DNA from: Bacteroidales bacterium
GTDB taxonomy: Bacteria; Bacteroidota; Bacteroidia; Bacteroidales; UBA3663
Reading direction: 5' to 3'
NCBI GenBank assembly: GCA_016286775.1
Contig: JAEEUA010000009.1
Span: 1 to 34,293 of the forward strand
Length of the DNA: 34,293 nt
Under the pieces are notes generated by a model. That model did no database searches. It was not told where the DNA came from and saw only the letters and a list, made by a program, of their open reading frames with translations. The translations under genes were made by a program, and so were the position numbers. Positions 33,740 to 34,293 of the stretch are shown here, piece by piece (position 1 is the first letter of the stretch; each line of letters begins with the position of its first letter).

Positions 33740-34293
33740 TTAATTCGTGGAGCCAGTCGTAGTGTTGGCGTTGTTGCTTGCCTGTTCGGCTTGACGGGCT
33801 TGCTCGGCAGCGATTTCGCGTTCGCGCTCGGCGGCGAGTTGTGCCTGACGAGCCTGTTCGGCAGCCAGTGCACGCTCGGCTTCCTTCTGCTTGGCCTTCT
33901 CCTCAGCGAACTTCTTCGGCATATACATCGGCTTGAAGAAGACGATGGAGATAAGGACCTCGGAGATGATGAAGAGGATGAAGCAGAATCCAACGGCCTT
34001 CATCTGGATCCTCAGCTTTGCCATTGCGTCAATAGTGTTGATGCGATCGAGGTTGTCGAGAGGAAGTTGGCAGTAGAAGAACAGCCAGAGTCCGAAGAGC
34101 AGGATGACGACAGGGATGATGAAGAAGCTCCACGACACCGTGGTGCGAATCTTCAGGATGAAGAGTTCCAGCAGCTGGCTGATGCTTTCGAGCATCAACA
34201 GGGTGCCAAGCAACTGAGGAATATACTGCACGATCTCGTTGGTGTGCCAGAGCAGGATGAAACCAAAGAAGCATGCGTATGCGATGCGAAGGA
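33740..34293 (-). CDS. Membrane protein of unknown function, N-terminus beyond right edge
   Basis: The frame is open to the right edge. A GTG at 34231 could serve as a start, but the residues before it (LRIAYACFFGFILLWHTNEI) look like coding membrane helix, so the gene probably begins outside the window. About five hydrophobic segments are seen (IAYACFFGFILLW, YIPQLLGTLLMLESISQLLE, WSFFIIPVVILLFGLWLFFY, VGFCFILFIISEVLISIVFF). They are followed by a charged cytoplasmic tail rich in Glu, Ala, Gln and Arg with repeated AAEQARQA units. The helix pattern is reminiscent of DUF308/HdeD-like proteins, but this is a weak guess. It faces uvrC tail to tail. Confidence 0.75.
   Translation of the reverse strand, partial: LRIAYACFFGFILLWHTNEIVQYIPQLLGTLLMLESISQLLELFILKIRTTVSWSFFIIPVVILLFGLWLFFYCQLPLDNLDRINTIDAMAKLRIQMKAVGFCFILFIISEVLISIVFFKPMYMPKKFAEEKAKQKEAERALAAEQARQAQLAAEREREIAAEQARQAEQASNNANTTTGSTN

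Noticed and set aside
28600..34293. oriC itself near the parS-like sites
   Set aside because: No cluster of DnaA boxes (TTATCCACA-like) was seen, and dnaA, dnaN and rpmH are absent from the window.

Overview
The window reads as chromosomal DNA of a Bacteroidales bacterium, most likely near Prevotellaceae. The reasons are: promoters of the Bacteroidota type (TTTG, 19-22 bp, TANNTTTG) before many genes; almost no Shine-Dalgarno sequences; an F-type ATP synthase operon in the order D-C-x-B-E-F-H-A-G with a signal-peptide-bearing subunit a and a one-domain epsilon subunit; a GH97 glycosidase; an Omp28-like secreted protein; and a beta-helix secreted protein with a short Bacteroidales-type C-terminal tail. 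Species cannot be fixed from sequence reading alone.

Layout. 1-3392 (minus): an edge-truncated secreted protein and a two-domain Omp28-like thioredoxin-fold protein. 3648-7654: a TPR protein, a sirtuin (minus), an FKBP-type isomerase lipoprotein, an Lrp/AsnC regulator, and a short RibF-like protein (minus) holding only the FAD-synthetase domain. 7749-7822: a tRNA with anticodon CAT, probably tRNA-Ile2, with its own promoter and terminator. 7823-10777: an accessory-looking stretch beside the tRNA. It holds about 850 bp of non-coding DNA with a 41-bp tandem repeat and a 36-bp inverted repeat, followed by DUF488, DUF488 and a putative dual-OB/coiled-coil protein. 10951-13086: a LolD-like ABC ATPase, apparently read from a leaderless mRNA, and a secreted beta-helix protein. 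13229-20258: cysS converging on mutS, with GH97 and queF upstream of mutS on the minus strand. 20361-20505: an orphan promoter-to-terminator unit, an sRNA or tiny-ORF candidate. 20798-27948 (minus): the full ATP synthase operon. 28177-33518 (plus): ybeY, mnmG, apt, uvrC. The right end is an edge-truncated membrane protein (minus).

Three structures stand out. First, many intergenic gaps are filled with arrays of a degenerate 8-bp word (TNNCGNNA) in strict 8-bp phase, often enclosed by inverted arms of the related word TNNCGAAT / ATTCGNNA. I know of no description of this repeat family. Second, three parS-like ParB sites lie within 3.3 kb (inside mnmG, at the apt stop codon and after uvrC), which suggests a centromere-like cluster and, with mnmG, closeness to oriC. 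Third, the DUF488-DUF488-dual-OB cassette beside a tRNA is the best candidate for an uncharacterised functional system.

Most other genes are housekeeping: energy (atp), translation (cysS, mnmG, queF, ybeY, tRNA), repair (mutS, uvrC), purine salvage (apt) and envelope or secreted proteins.
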